Assembly: GCF_024168645.1 (NCBI RefSeq)
Contig: NZ_JALJWF010000001.1
Span: 735,001 to 799,000 of the forward strand
Reading direction: 5' to 3'
DNA: 64,000 bases
Origin: Pseudomonas sp. GGS8
GTDB taxonomy: Bacteria > Pseudomonadota > Gammaproteobacteria > Pseudomonadales > Pseudomonadaceae
Under the pieces are notes generated by a model that had not been told where the DNA came from, did no database searches, and was given only the letters and a program-made list of their open reading frames with translations. Of the stretch, positions 52,286 to 63,281 are shown in pieces (positions within the stretch are counted from its first letter, which is position 1; each line of letters opens with the position of its first letter). Position numbers and translations under genes: made by a program.

Positions 52286-52737
52286 AGGATTAAATCACGC
52301 AGTTCATCAGGCATGGCGCCCGGTTGTTGAATAGCAGCCAGGTCAGCGGCAGAAACCGCATTCCAGGCATCCTCGTCCCACAATTGGAACTTGTTCAGTT
52401 GGCCTACCAACATTGCGCGCTTATCCAACTTGGCATATTCGCGAAGACGCGGCGGAACCAGAAAACGACCACTGCCATCGAGCTCGAGGTCGACGGCATT
52501 ACCAATCAGTAAACGTTGCAGGCGGCGGTTTTCTTCGCGAAGCGAAGGCAGCGCGCGCAGTTTTGTTTCGATAACTTCCCACTCATCGAGGGGATAAACA
52601 CACAAACACGGATCAACGGCATCGATGGTGACGATTAATTGACCGGAACTACGCGAAACGAGCTCGTCACGGTACCGGCTCGGCATGGCGAGACGGCCCT
52701 TTGCATCGAGACTGATAGCGTTAGCTCCGCGAAACAC
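52282..52737 (-). CDS. mraZ: Transcriptional regulator MraZ
   Basis: MraZ is an AbrB-like dimeric-repeat DNA-binding protein, acting as a ring, that represses its own operon. The 151 residues contain two copies of the swapped-hairpin fold with [15 protein letters not shown] and [15 protein letters not shown] as the matching loops. It starts at GTG 52737, with GGAG upstream. Three MraZ boxes and the operon promoter lie just before it. It is the first gene of the dcw cluster. Confidence 0.95.
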   Translation of the reverse strand: MFRGANAISLDAKGRLAMPSRYRDELVSRSSGQLIVTIDAVDPCLCVYPLDEWEVIETKLRALPSLREENRRLQRLLIGNAVDLELDGSGRFLVPPRLREYAKLDKRAMLVGQLNKFQLWDEDAWNAVSAADLAAIQQPGAMPDELRDLIL

Positions 52738-52779
52738 GTCAGCGTTTCTCCAAATATTAGCGTTTTGCGCTCAAAAAAC

Positions 52780-52805
52780 CCACTTCATGCCACTTTCCGC
52801 CACTT
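52780..52805 (-). promoter_or_regulatory. MraZ operator: three phased AAGTGG repeats
   Basis: On the reverse strand AAGTGG occurs three times at exactly 10-bp steps (52800, 52790, 52780), the pattern of MraZ boxes (GTGG repeated once per helical turn). The array lies immediately downstream of the -10 element, over the likely transcription start, so bound MraZ would block initiation. Confidence 0.85.
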
Positions 52806-52811
52806 GCGCAC

Positions 52812-52841
52812 ACTATAGGAATGCGCCCACCACACCGTCAA
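52812..52841 (-). promoter_or_regulatory. Promoter of the dcw cluster
   Basis: On the reverse strand TTGACG (52841-52836) and TATAGT (52817-52812) are separated by 18 bp, a good sigma70 pair. Transcription would start near 52805, inside the first MraZ repeat, leaving a leader of about 70 bases to mraZ. Confidence 0.75.
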
Positions 52842-53090
52842 GGCGCGGATAGAAGGAAAAGCCTTACAGAACGGAGATTTAGGAGCGTAAAAGGAGGGGA
52901 AACGAGAATCTGACGGGTGAATTTGTTCAATAACTTGAATCAGCACAGAAGGCTGCGTTCAGAAGTTAAAGTAGTTTGTTAAGAGTAAGATTTTTTCGGT
53001 ATTACAAAAGCGCTTCTGCTATTGATTCAGCAGGGAGGGGAATTGCCATTACGCATATCGCTGCCAATGATTGAAGCAGAGAAGAAAAAA
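52842..53090. other. Non-coding spacer between dcw promoter and rnpB
   Basis: This is an AT-richer stretch without a credible gene. CTGCT-ATTGATTC-AGCAG near 53015-53033 could form a small hairpin. The run of six A at 53085-53090 reads as T on the reverse strand just after the rnpB 3' end and is probably its terminator tail. Confidence 0.5.
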
Positions 53091-53445
53091 GGTGGAGAGT
53101 CGATCTGTAAGCCGGGTTCTGTCTTGAACAGTCATTCGTCTACGATGGCCATCACTGGACATCTTTAGCAACCTACCCGGTCCCAGCGCGGGCCACGCCT
53201 TGGGACCCTATTTGGTCTTGCTCCAAGTGGGGTTTACCTAGCCACGAACTGTTGCCAGACGTGCGGTGCGCTCTTACCGCACCTTTTCACCCTTACCGGC
53301 GCCGAAGCGCTTAGGCGGTTATTTTCTGTGGCACTTTCCGTAGGCTCACGCCTCCCAGGCATTACCTGGCACTTCGCCCTATGGAGCCCGGACTTTCCTC
53401 CCCCCCCTAATTTTCATAGAGGGCAGCGACTGTCCGATCGACTCT
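53091..53445 (-). ncRNA. rnpB: RNase P RNA (bacterial type A)
   Basis: The RNA component of RNase P, which matures tRNA 5' ends. On the reverse strand the RNA starts AGAGTCGATCGGACAGTCG and ends with the complementary GATCGACTCT pairing helix P1. Inside are GGAGTCGGGC-like conserved core stretches such as GGAGGAAAGTCCGGGCTCC (partly interrupted here by a long C/G run at 53400-53407) and GTAAACCCCACTTGGAGC. Length is about 355 nt. No other reading explains the segment; short open frames in it are meaningless. Confidence 0.95.
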
Positions 53446-53454
53446 CCGCCGCGA

Positions 53455-53483
53455 AGGTTAACGGCAGAGCGGCCGAAGAACAA
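53455..53483 (-). promoter_or_regulatory. Promoter of rnpB
   Basis: On the reverse strand TTGTTC (53483-53478) and TAACCT (53460-53455) are 17 bp apart and 9 bases before the mature RNA 5' end, as expected for a stable RNA promoter. Confidence 0.65.
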
Positions 53484-53521
53484 GCGCTAAAAGCCTCTGC
53501 CCGGCGTTGCGCGTCGCTTTT

Positions 53522-54427
53522 TTACTCGCCCTTCTGCTTATCCAGCGCCACCTGATAGAGCACATTCTTGCGCTCGCCGGTAATTTGCGCCGCCAATGCC
53601 GCCGCACGCTTGAGCGGCATTTCTTCGAGCAGCAGGTTGAGAATACGCATGGCTTCGCTGCTGACAGCCTCCTCAGTTTCGGGAGCAGACCAGCCAGCGA
53701 CCAGCACTACGCACTCCCCGCGCTGCTGGTTGCTGTCCGATTCAACGAACTCGCGCAACTCGGCCAGCGGCAAGCCTTTGAGGGTTTCGAAGGTTTTAGT
53801 CAGTTCGCGCGCCAACAATGCTGGACGATCGGCGCCGAATACCAGCTCCATGTCTTGGAGGCACTCGAGGATGCGGTGTGGAGCCTCATAAAAAATCAGC
53901 GTGCGCGGTTCTTCCTTTATCAGTTCCAGGCGAGCGCGTCGGCCGACAGCCTTGGCCGGTAGAAACCCTTCGAAGATGAAACGGTCCGACGGCAACCCCG
54001 CCGCCGAGAGTGCCGCAATCAATGCACAGGCACCCGGAACCGGCACCACATTGATCCCCGCGGCACGGGCCTGACGCACCAGGTGATAACCCGGATCGGA
54101 AATCAGCGGCGTCCCGGCATCGGAGATCAATGCCACATCGTCGCCAGCGAGCAAGCGAGTGATAAAGCGGCTACCTTCATCCCGTTCGTTGTGTTCATGG
54201 CAGGCCGCCAGCGGCGTAGGGATACCGAAGTGCTGCATCAATCGCTGGGAATGGCGAGTGTCTTCGGCAGCAATCAATGAAACCTCGCGCAGGATCTTCA
54301 GCGCACGCGCACTGATGTCGTCCAGGTTGCCGATGGGCGTCGCCACCACATAAAGCGAGCCAGCAGCGGAATTCAAAGCACCTGGAGCAGTCAAAGCGCA
54401 CACCTCATGATCGGTAAAAACCGCCAT
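53522..54427 (-). CDS. rsmI: 16S rRNA (cytidine-1402-2'-O)-methyltransferase
   Basis: RsmI adds the 2'-O-methyl group at C1402, the same nucleotide modified by RsmH (52285). It is a tetrapyrrole-methylase-fold SAM enzyme of 301 residues with LYVVATPIGNLDDIS at about 24 and AALSAAGLPSDRFIFEGF. The start is uncertain: ATG 54427 is used, and codons shortly downstream are possible. It lies upstream of rnpB on the same strand, and divergent from lpoA. Confidence 0.95.
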   Translation of the reverse strand: MAVFTDHEVCALTAPGALNSAAGSLYVVATPIGNLDDISARALKILREVSLIAAEDTRHSQRLMQHFGIPTPLAACHEHNERDEGSRFITRLLAGDDVALISDAGTPLISDPGYHLVRQARAAGINVVPVPGACALIAALSAAGLPSDRFIFEGFLPAKAVGRRARLELIKEEPRTLIFYEAPHRILECLQDMELVFGADRPALLARELTKTFETLKGLPLAELREFVESDSNQQRGECVVLVAGWSAPETEEAVSSEAMRILNLLLEEMPLKRAAALAAQITGERKNVLYQVALDKQKGE

Positions 54428-54604
54428 TGTAGCGCGTAGCGACATTCGCGATACCTGCAAGCAACCCTCGGTTTTCCAGCCTTTTGTGCCGTACTGCAAC
54501 ATTTGCATGAGCTAAATTGATCGATTCACGCCAGTAACATCGCGCCCCGGCCAGCGCTTGGGTACAATTCCACGCCTATTTGATCGAGTATCAGGAACAC
54601 TTAC

Positions 54605-56415
54605 ATGATCGCTTGCCTGCGGCTGTTCTCTGCCCTCTGCCTCGCTGCCTTGCTGGCGGCTTGCGCCAGCTCGCCCTCCTCCAGCCTTGGCGAACTTCCA
54701 CGCACCCCGGATGCCAGTATCGAGCAACTGCTCGAACAGGCCGCTCAAAGTAAAACGCCGGACAAGGCAGCCTTGCTGCGCCTGAGCGCGGCTGACCTGG
54801 CTTATCGTCAGGGCAATGCCGGCCAGTCCGCGCAAATTCTGCAACAAGTACCGATGGAACAACTCAAGCCTGGTCAACAGGTCTTCGCCAGTACCCTGGC
54901 GGCTGAATTGGCCATGGTGCGCAATCAGCCCAAAGCGGCGCTGACGGCCCTGAGCCATCCGAGCCTGCAACGCCTGAGCGAACTGCCAGTCGAACAACAG
55001 GTCCGCACCGGCACCGTTCATGCGCGCGCCCTTGAGGCCGATGGCCAGACCCTGGCCGCCGCACGGGAGCGCATTTTCATCGCCCCCATGCTGAACGATC
55101 AAGCCGCGAGCAAAAACCACGAGGCGATCTGGACCCTGATCTCTTCGCTGCCGACCGAGCAATTGCAGCCGACCACCGACGACGACCTCGGCGGCTGGTT
55201 GAGCCTGGCCCAAGCAGTGAAAACTGCCGGCACCCTGGAACAGCAGCAAGCCGCGATCGACAACTGGCGTGCGAAGAATCCAAAGCACCCGGCCGCCATC
55301 CAGTTGCCGTTGCCACTGACCAAACTCAAGGAGCTGGCCAGCCAGCCCCTGAGCAAAATTGCCCTGCTGCTGCCGCAAGACGGCCCACTGGCTTCGGTCG
55401 GCAAAGCATTGCGCGAAGGCTTCATGGCTGCTCACTACCAGGCGCAACAAGCCGGGCAGAAGCCGCCAGCCATCGAGTTCTATGACAGCGCGCGCCTGAC
55501 CTCCCTCGACGAGTTCTATCGCAAAGCCCAGGCCGACGGCGTGCAACTGGTGGTCGGACCGCTGGAAAAACCGCTGGTCAAACAGCTCAGTGCTCGCCCG
55601 CAACTGCCGATCACCACTCTGGCCCTGAACTACAGCGAAGGCGAACAAGGTCCGGCCCAGCTGTTCCAATTCGGCCTAGCCGCTGAAGACGAAGCGCGCG
55701 AAGTGTCCCGTCGTGCACGCGCCGACGGCCTGCATCGCGCCGCCATCATGGTGCCAAAAGGCGAATGGGGCGACCGCGTACTCAGGGCGTTCAGCCAGGA
55801 TTGGCAAGCCAACGGCGGCAGCATCGTCGCGATGGAGCGCGTTGACCAACCGGTGCAACTGGCCCAGCAAATTGCCGAGATGTTCCAGCTGCGTCAGAGC
55901 GAAGGCCGCGCCAAGAGCCTGCAAAGCACCGTTGGCTCACAGGTAGCCGCCCAGCCTTCACGTCGCCAGGATATCGAGTTCATCTTCCTGGCCGCCACGC
56001 CACAACAGGCTCAACAAATCAAACCGACCCTGAACTTCCAATACGCAGGCGATGTGCCGGTTTACGCCACCTCTCACGTGTTCAGCGCCAGCGGCGACCA
56101 AAACCAGTACAACGACATGAACGGTATTCGCTTCTGTGAAACCCCATGGCTGCTGGATGCCAACGACCCACTGCGCAAACAGGTCACAGCACAATGGCCA
56201 CAAGCCGGCGGCAGCCTTGGCCGCCTGTACGCAATGGGCGTTGACGCCTATCGCCTGGCACCACGCCTGGGGCAACTCAAGGCCTTGCCAGACAGCCGCA
56301 TCGAAGGCCTATCGGGCAGCTTGGGCATGACTCAGAATCAACGGGTCGTGCGTCAATTGCCATGGGCAGAGTTCGTCAACGGGCAGGTTCAACGCCTGCC
56401 GGACACCTCGCGCTG

Positions 56416-56416
<1 letters not shown>
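54605..56416 (+). CDS. lpoA: Penicillin-binding protein activator LpoA
   Basis: LpoA is an outer-membrane lipoprotein that stimulates PBP1a from outside the sacculus. The 603-residue precursor has a lipobox LLAAC (Cys at about 18), an N-terminal TPR-like helical region rich in Ala/Gln/Leu (about 35-230) and a C-terminal periplasmic-binding-protein-like domain (about 250-590, KIALLLPQDGPLASVGKALR opening). It overlaps yraN by one base, the classic lpoA-yraN-diaA-dolP arrangement. Confidence 0.93.
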
Positions 56417-58050
<1,634 letters not shown>

Positions 58051-58116
58051 TACTTGCTTACCGGCGATAGCGTTCTGGAGATCGCCTTCGCCGGCAAGCC
58101 TGGCTCCTACAGTCAT

Positions 58117-58148
58117 AAAAAAGGCGATCCTTGCGGATCGCCTTTTTT
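58117..58148. terminator. Bidirectional terminator between the lpoA operon and sspB
   Basis: A 14-bp perfect stem (AAAAAAGGCGATCC with GGATCGCCTTTTTT) closes a TTGC loop. It serves both the BON lipoprotein gene and convergent sspB, which ends two bases later. Confidence 0.92.
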
Positions 58149-58149
58149 A

Positions 58150-58563
58150 TTACTTCACCACCTTCAAGCTCGGTCGACCGCTGGGACGCGGCGGCTCGCT
58201 GTCGGGTGGCGGAATATCATCATCCGGCTCGATATCTTCCTCGTCCTCCAGAGGCGATTCCATATCGAACACCATGCCTTGGCCGTTCTCCCGAGCGTAA
58301 ATGCCCAGGATCGACGCGATAGGCACGTACAGTGTGTGTGGCACGCCACCGAAGCGCCCCTCGAAACTGACCGCCTCGTTATCCATGTGCAAATGACGCA
58401 CGGCTGCCGGGGATACGTTCAGGACAATCTGCCCGTCACTGGCAAAACCCTGAGGCACCTGCACCGACGGATACTCGGAATTGACCAGCATGTGCGGGGT
58501 GCAATCGTTGTCCACAATCCACTCGTAGAGCGCGCGGACCAGATAAGGTCGACTGGAGTTCAT
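58150..58563 (-). CDS. sspB: ClpXP protease specificity-enhancing factor SspB
   Basis: SspB delivers ssrA-tagged proteins to ClpXP. The 137-residue protein has the substrate-binding fold (RPYLVRALYEWIVDNDCTPHMLVN near the start, given here by position 5-28) and an acidic disordered linker (LEDEEDIEPDDDIPPPDSEPP) ending in the ClpX-docking peptide RPSLKVVK. It lies 16 bases after sspA. Confidence 0.95.
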   Translation of the reverse strand: MNSSRPYLVRALYEWIVDNDCTPHMLVNSEYPSVQVPQGFASDGQIVLNVSPAAVRHLHMDNEAVSFEGRFGGVPHTLYVPIASILGIYARENGQGMVFDMESPLEDEEDIEPDDDIPPPDSEPPRPSGRPSLKVVK

Positions 58564-58579
58564 AGCGGCTCCTTAAGCC

Positions 58580-59197
58580 TTAGCGCATATCGCGTTCGAC
58601 ACCAGACAGACTTGCCTGGAAAGCCTCACGCGCAAACGAGCGCTCCATGTAATCAAGCAGCGGCTTGGCAGGCCGCGGCAGTTCTATACCCAGAATCGGC
58701 AATCGCCAGAGTATTGGCAATAGGCAGCAATCCACCAGACTTTGTTCCTCACTGAGGAAAAACGGCTTGTCGGCGAATAACGGCGACACGCCTGTCAGGC
58801 TTTCGCGCAGCTCTTTACGAGCCACTACGCGAGCTGCTTCCTTGGTCCGCGAATCCAGAATCAGATCCACCAGACCACACCAGTCACGCTGAATACGATG
58901 AATCAGCAGACGACTGTTGGCACGCGCCACGGGATAAACCGGCAGTAGCGGCGGATGCGGATAACGCTCATCCAGATATTCCATCACCACGGTCGACTCC
59001 CACAACGCCAGGTCACGATCGACCAGGGTGGGCAGGCTTCCGTAAGGATTCACTTCAATCAGTTTAGGCGGCTGACGACCAGCCTCCACGTAAATGATCT
59101 CGGCGCTGACACCCTTCTCTGCAAGTACGATGCGCACTCGGTGGGAATAGTGGTCGGCGGGGTCGGAGTAACAGGCCAACCGATTGGTCACGCCCAT
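58580..59197 (-). CDS. sspA: Stringent starvation protein A
   Basis: SspA is an RNA-polymerase-associated protein of glutathione-S-transferase fold that affects stationary-phase and stress gene expression. The 205-residue protein has the thioredoxin-like N domain ([23 protein letters not shown], residues about 7-29) and an alpha-helical C domain, without the usual GST catalytic residues. GAGGAGG precedes its ATG. A GATAAT -10-like element at 59226-59221 could start its transcript directly downstream of the pet terminator. Confidence 0.94.
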   Translation of the reverse strand: MGVTNRLACYSDPADHYSHRVRIVLAEKGVSAEIIYVEAGRQPPKLIEVNPYGSLPTLVDRDLALWESTVVMEYLDERYPHPPLLPVYPVARANSRLLIHRIQRDWCGLVDLILDSRTKEAARVVARKELRESLTGVSPLFADKPFFLSEEQSLVDCCLLPILWRLPILGIELPRPAKPLLDYMERSFAREAFQASLSGVERDMR

Positions 59198-59241
59198 GGC
59201 GGTCCTCCTCGCTTGTTGAAATTATCGGAAACGGAAAAACA

Positions 59242-59320
59242 CGCGCGCCCAGAGGGCGCCTCCCGTAACGCCTGGCTCACCAGACTCGTTACACCTTCAG
59301 AGACGCCCCTGGGCGCGCGC
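59242..59320 (-). terminator. Nested 79-nt hairpin terminator of petABC
   Basis: Outer arms of about 20 bases (GCGCGCCCAG... with its complement, one bulge and one G-U pair) enclose a second dyad GTAACG/CGTTAC and an inner CTGG-CTCA-CCAG hairpin, so nearly the whole 79 bases fold back on themselves. On the reverse strand it starts about 27 bases after the petC stop and is followed by GTTTTTCC, the T tract of an intrinsic terminator. Confidence 0.75.
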
Positions 59321-59347
59321 GATTAACAGCAATGGCTTACCGCTTTA

Positions 59348-60130
59348 TCAATGGACGTCTTTCCAGTATTCACGCTTGAGCAAGTAAGCGAATACGAAGA
59401 AGAACGCCAGGTACAGCAACACATAGGTACCGATGCGCTGATGCTGCAGCTTCACCGGGTTGGCCGAGTAGGCCAGGAAGGTCACCAGATTCTTGACCTT
59501 CTCGTCGAACTGCTCTTCGTTCAGCGTGCCGGTTTTCGGCAATACCGTCAGCTGGTCGCAGGCTTCATGGGTCAAAGCCGTACCGGTCAGCGGATCGTAT
59601 TGCTTCTTGCCGTCATCGACGATTTGAACTTGTTTACAGCCTACCACTTGACGACCCTGCAGGCCGACCAAAACGTTAGGCATGCCGACGTTCGGGAACA
59701 CCTTGTTGTTCACGCCCCAAGGACGCGACGGGTCTTCATAGAAGGAACGCAGATAGCCGTAGAGCCAGTCAGTGCCACGAACACGCGCCACCAGTGTCAG
59801 GTCGGGCGGCGCCGCACCGAACCAGGCTTTGGCGTCAGCTGGCTGCATGCCAGTGCTCATGTGATCACCGATCTTGGCGCCGGTGAACACCAGCTTCTCG
59901 AGCATCAGCTCGTGAGGAATGCCCAGGTCATCGGCAACACGCTCGTAGCGCTGGAACTTCGCACTGTGGCAGCCCATGCAGTAGTTGGCGAATGTACGTG
60001 CGCCGTCCTGCATGGCGGCCTTGTCGGAAACGTCGATATCGACTTTTTCCAGCTCGGGCCCACCGTGTTCGGCTGCAAAAGACAGCACAGGCATCGCCGC
60101 AAGAATCAGTACAGCAAATAGCTTTTTCAT
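59348..60130 (-). CDS. petC: Cytochrome c1 of the bc1 complex
   Basis: The 260-residue precursor has a signal peptide (MKKLFAVLILAAMPVLSFAA), a c-type heme site CMGCHS (about residue 51), and a C-terminal membrane anchor (about 232-250). The axial Met is likely in the GMPNVL region. It passes electrons from the Rieske protein to cytochrome c. The ATG at 60130 overlaps the petB stop by one base. Confidence 0.96.
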   Translation of the reverse strand: MKKLFAVLILAAMPVLSFAAEHGGPELEKVDIDVSDKAAMQDGARTFANYCMGCHSAKFQRYERVADDLGIPHELMLEKLVFTGAKIGDHMSTGMQPADAKAWFGAAPPDLTLVARVRGTDWLYGYLRSFYEDPSRPWGVNNKVFPNVGMPNVLVGLQGRQVVGCKQVQIVDDGKKQYDPLTGTALTHEACDQLTVLPKTGTLNEEQFDEKVKNLVTFLAYSANPVKLQHQRIGTYVLLYLAFFFVFAYLLKREYWKDVH

Positions 60131-61341
60131 CAGCCAGTCACCCTTTCCGGAACCGGTTTGGTCTTCTCGAGCCTGGTGTAGAACGGCATCAGAATGAAGT
60201 AGGCGAAGTACAGGAAGGTACATACCTGCGACAGCAACGTACGTTCCGGGGTAGGTGCCATGACACCCAGCCAGCCAAGAATCACGAAGGAGATGCAGAA
60301 CACCCAGAGCCAGATCTTGCTCAGCCAGCCCTTGTAGCGCATGGATTTCACCGGACTACGATCAAGCCAGGGCAGGACGAACAGCAAGGCAATCGAAGCA
60401 CCCATGGCAACAACACCCAGGAGCTTGTCCGGAACTGCCCGCAGAATCGCGTAGAACGGCGTGAAGTACCAGACCGGAGCGATGTGTTCAGGGGTCTTGA
60501 AGGCGTTCGCCACTTCAAAGTTCGGCTTCTCGAGGAAGTAGCCACCCATTTCCGGGAAGAAGAACACGATCGCGCAGAAGATGAACAGGAACACCACCAC
60601 GCCAACGATATCTTTCACGGTGTAGTACGGATGGAAGGCAATGCCGTCCAGCGGTACGCCGTTTTCGTCTTTGTGTTTCTTGATGTCCACGCCGTCCGGG
60701 TTGTTCGAACCGACTTCGTGCAACGCCAGAATGTGCAGCACCACCAGACCGAGGATCACGATCGGCAAGGCCACCACATGCAGGGCGAAGAAGCGGTTCA
60801 GGGTAATACCGGAAATCAGGTAGTCACCACGGATCCACTGGGTCAGGTCGTTACCAATGACCGGGATCGCACCGAACAGCGAGATGATCACCTGGGCACC
60901 CCAGTAGGACATCTGGCCCCACGGCAGCAGGTAACCCATGAAGGCTTCAGCCATCAGCGCCAGGTAGATCAGCATGCCGAACACCCACACCAGCTCGCGC
61001 GGCTTCTGGTACGAACCGTAGAGCAGACCACGGAACATGTGCAAATAGACCACGATGAAGAACATCGAAGCGCCGACAGCGTGCAGCAGGCGCAAGATTG
61101 GGCCGTAACTGACATCACGCATTATGCCCTCAACGGAAGCAAAAGCCTCTTCCGCCGACGGGGTGTAGCTCATGGTCAGCCAGACACCGGTAACGATCTG
61201 GTTGACCAGAACGAGCAGCGCCAGGGAGCCGAAGAAATAGAAGAAGTTGAAGTTCTTCGGGGCGTAATACTTGCTGAGATGGTCTTCCCACATTTTGGTC
61301 GCGGGAAAGCGCGCATCAACCCAATCCATGAACTTGCTCAT
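60130..61341 (-). CDS. petB: Cytochrome b of the bc1 complex
   Basis: The 403-residue protein has the eight-helix cytochrome b layout, with heme-ligating His pairs in helices B and D and the Qo-site PEWY-type motif as PVWYFTPF. It oxidises ubiquinol and recycles electrons by the Q cycle. It begins with ATG 61341, overlapping the petA stop by one base; the GTG at 61344 is an alternative. Confidence 0.96.
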   Translation of the reverse strand: MSKFMDWVDARFPATKMWEDHLSKYYAPKNFNFFYFFGSLALLVLVNQIVTGVWLTMSYTPSAEEAFASVEGIMRDVSYGPILRLLHAVGASMFFIVVYLHMFRGLLYGSYQKPRELVWVFGMLIYLALMAEAFMGYLLPWGQMSYWGAQVIISLFGAIPVIGNDLTQWIRGDYLISGITLNRFFALHVVALPIVILGLVVLHILALHEVGSNNPDGVDIKKHKDENGVPLDGIAFHPYYTVKDIVGVVVFLFIFCAIVFFFPEMGGYFLEKPNFEVANAFKTPEHIAPVWYFTPFYAILRAVPDKLLGVVAMGASIALLFVLPWLDRSPVKSMRYKGWLSKIWLWVFCISFVILGWLGVMAPTPERTLLSQVCTFLYFAYFILMPFYTRLEKTKPVPERVTG

Positions 61342-61934
61342 CACGCTTTCTCCGTATCGACGCCAATGACAATGATGTCATCGGTCTCATAGGAATGCGG
61401 GGGAACTGGCAGGTTCAAAGGCGCGGGTTGCGACTTGTAGACGCGGCCAGCCAAATCGTAGTGGGAACCGTGGCAAGGGCAGAAATAGCCCCCTACCCAA
61501 TCCTTGCCCAGATCGGCAGGTGCCACTTCCGGACGGAAGGTCGGTGAGCACCCCAGGTGAGTGCAGATACCGATCAGCAGCAGGACTTGCGGCTTGATCG
61601 AACGCGTTTGCGGGTCGACATAAGCCGGTTGTGTCGAGTTCTTGGAGGTGGGGTCAGACAACTGGCCCTCGATCTTTTTCAGATTCCCCAGGATTTCCTC
61701 GGTACGGCGGACGATGAACACCGGCTGGCCGCGCCACTCAGCAATCATTTGCTGGCCTGGCTCGATTTTGCTGACATTCACTTTCACCGGTGCACCTGCA
61801 GCTTTCGCCTTGGCACTGGGAAACCATGACCCCACGAACGGGACCGCAGCCCCCACCGCTCCTGCAGCACCCACCACGGATGTGGCTGCTACCAAGAAGC
61901 GACGCCGGCCTGCATTCACGCCGTCATTGCTCAT
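61341..61934 (-). CDS. petA: Rieske iron-sulfur protein of the bc1 complex
   Basis: The 197-residue protein carries a Tat signal/anchor (GRRRFLVAATSVVGAAGAVG) and binds a 2Fe-2S cluster through CTHLGC and CPCHGS, the standard two Cys and two His. It is the first gene of petABC. The gap upstream to rpsI holds its promoter; a possible -10 is TATACT at 62086-62081 (reverse strand), with only a weak -35. Confidence 0.97.
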   Translation of the reverse strand: MSNDGVNAGRRRFLVAATSVVGAAGAVGAAVPFVGSWFPSAKAKAAGAPVKVNVSKIEPGQQMIAEWRGQPVFIVRRTEEILGNLKKIEGQLSDPTSKNSTQPAYVDPQTRSIKPQVLLLIGICTHLGCSPTFRPEVAPADLGKDWVGGYFCPCHGSHYDLAGRVYKSQPAPLNLPVPPHSYETDDIIVIGVDTEKA

Positions 61935-62144
61935 TCAGTCCTCTCCCATCAGCTTTGTGGCCTGTTAAATCAGGCGTCTACTAAGTAAAAATCTGAACTT
62001 ATAAAAATTTTGCCGAATGGTAATGAAAAGCCCCAATTCTGACAAGGTAATTACCGAAGGGCCCCACTGCCAAGCCTTGCAGTATAGGGGCTCTGCGGAT
62101 GTGGCAAGTTGTCACAGCGTAATTCTTTGATAAATCGCGCCCAT

Positions 62145-62180
62145 AAAAAAACGCCCAGCTTCGCGAGGAAACTGGGCGTT
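62145..62180 (-). terminator. Terminator of rplM-rpsI
   Basis: On the reverse strand AACGCCCAG pairs with CTGGGCGTT around a 13-base loop and is followed by TTTTTTATG. It begins 21 bases after the rpsI stop. Confidence 0.9.
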
Positions 62181-62200
62181 CTTTTTGAACGTGAAACGAA

Positions 62201-62593
62201 TTAACGCTTCGAGTACTGCGGACGCTTACGCGCTTTACGCAGACCGACTTTCTTACGTTCAACTTCACGTGCATCGCGAGTTACGAAGCCGGCTTTGCGC
62301 AGAGCAGAGCGCAGAGTTTCGTCGTAGTCCATCAGAGCGCGAGTGATGCCGTGGCGGATTGCGCCAGCTTGACCACTTACACCACCGCCGATCACGGTGA
62401 CGTAGATGTCGAACTTCTCGACAGTCTCAGTCAATTCCAGCGGCTGACGAACTACCATGCGGGCAGTTTCGCGGCCGAAGAAATTATCCAGCGAACGGTT
62501 GTTGATGGAGATGTTACCAGTGCCCGGACGCAGGAAAACGCGTGCGGTTGCAGTCTTGCGACGGCCAGTGCCGTAATTTTGAGTCGCCGACAT
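62201..62593 (-). CDS. rpsI: 30S ribosomal protein S9
   Basis: The 130-residue S9 protein has the N-terminal [16 protein letters not shown] core and the conserved C-terminal tail [12 protein letters not shown], which contacts the P-site tRNA. It lies 14 bases after rplM. Confidence 0.98.
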   Translation of the reverse strand: MSATQNYGTGRRKTATARVFLRPGTGNISINNRSLDNFFGRETARMVVRQPLELTETVEKFDIYVTVIGGGVSGQAGAIRHGITRALMDYDETLRSALRKAGFVTRDAREVERKKVGLRKARKRPQYSKR

Positions 62594-62607
62594 AATGAAC
62601 TATTCCG

Positions 62608-63036
62608 TTAAAACTTCAGTTCTTGGGGCTGCTGAGCAGTATGAGGGTGAGCAGCGCCCGCATAGACTTTCAGCTTACGATACATGTCGCGACCCAGCGG
62701 GTTCTTAGGCAGCATGCCTTTGACCGCGGTCTCGATCACGCGCTCAGGGGCTTTAGCGATCAGCTTTTCGAAGTTGATCGACTTGATGCCGCCCGGGAAA
62801 CCGGAGTGGGAGTAGTACATTTTGTCAGTGGTTTTAGCGCCAGTAACACGTACTTGCTCAGCGTTGATTACGACGATGTAGTCGCCGGTGTCGACGTGAG
62901 GAGTGTACTCAGCCTTGTGCTTGCCACGCAGACGGCTCGCGATTTCAGTGGCCAGACGACCCAGGGTCTGACCAGCAGCGTCGACGACAAACCAGTCGCG
63001 CTTTACTGTTTCCGGTTTAGCAGTAAAAGTTTTCAT
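62608..63036 (-). CDS. rplM: 50S ribosomal protein L13
   Basis: The 142-residue L13 protein has [32 protein letters not shown] (positions about 16-47) and [10 protein letters not shown]. In E. coli L13 represses its own operon through the mRNA leader; whether this holds here is not visible. A good sigma70 promoter is 45-70 bases upstream. Confidence 0.98.
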   Translation of the reverse strand: MKTFTAKPETVKRDWFVVDAAGQTLGRLATEIASRLRGKHKAEYTPHVDTGDYIVVINAEQVRVTGAKTTDKMYYSHSGFPGGIKSINFEKLIAKAPERVIETAVKGMLPKNPLGRDMYRKLKVYAGAAHPHTAQQPQELKF

Positions 63037-63077
63037 TCTTTATAGCCTCAGGGGCCGCCCTGTAAATTAGACGGCGG

Positions 63078-63106
63078 ATCTTACTGAATAGTGCGTACTT
63101 TGACAA
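63078..63106 (-). promoter_or_regulatory. Promoter of rplM-rpsI
   Basis: On the reverse strand TTGTCA (63106-63101) and TAAGAT (63083-63078) are exactly 17 bp apart. The -35 lies in a TTTGAC-AA-GTCAAA dyad (63099-63112). The start would be near 63071, giving a leader of about 35 bases. Confidence 0.75.
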
Positions 63107-63281
63107 GTCAAAGGCAGCCGGATACAGACGCTTTCGGGGGCTCGGGTCGGCGCGTCCGTTCAACGGCAAGATTCTTCGGCGGCGGCGCATCACTTCCACT
63201 GCAGAAAGAGGTGCGCAATTATGCAGATTGCGAAAAATATTTCAACCTGCTTTTATGATTGTTTTGCCCAAGGAGCACCCG

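Noticed and set aside
53328..53555. Small plus-strand open frame across rnpB
   Set aside because: It lies inside the RNase P RNA gene and has no ribosome site or recognisable protein.
58066..58112. Possible further REP pair before the lpoA operon terminator
   Set aside because: Only loosely complementary GCCGGCAAGC-type fragments are visible; too degraded to call.
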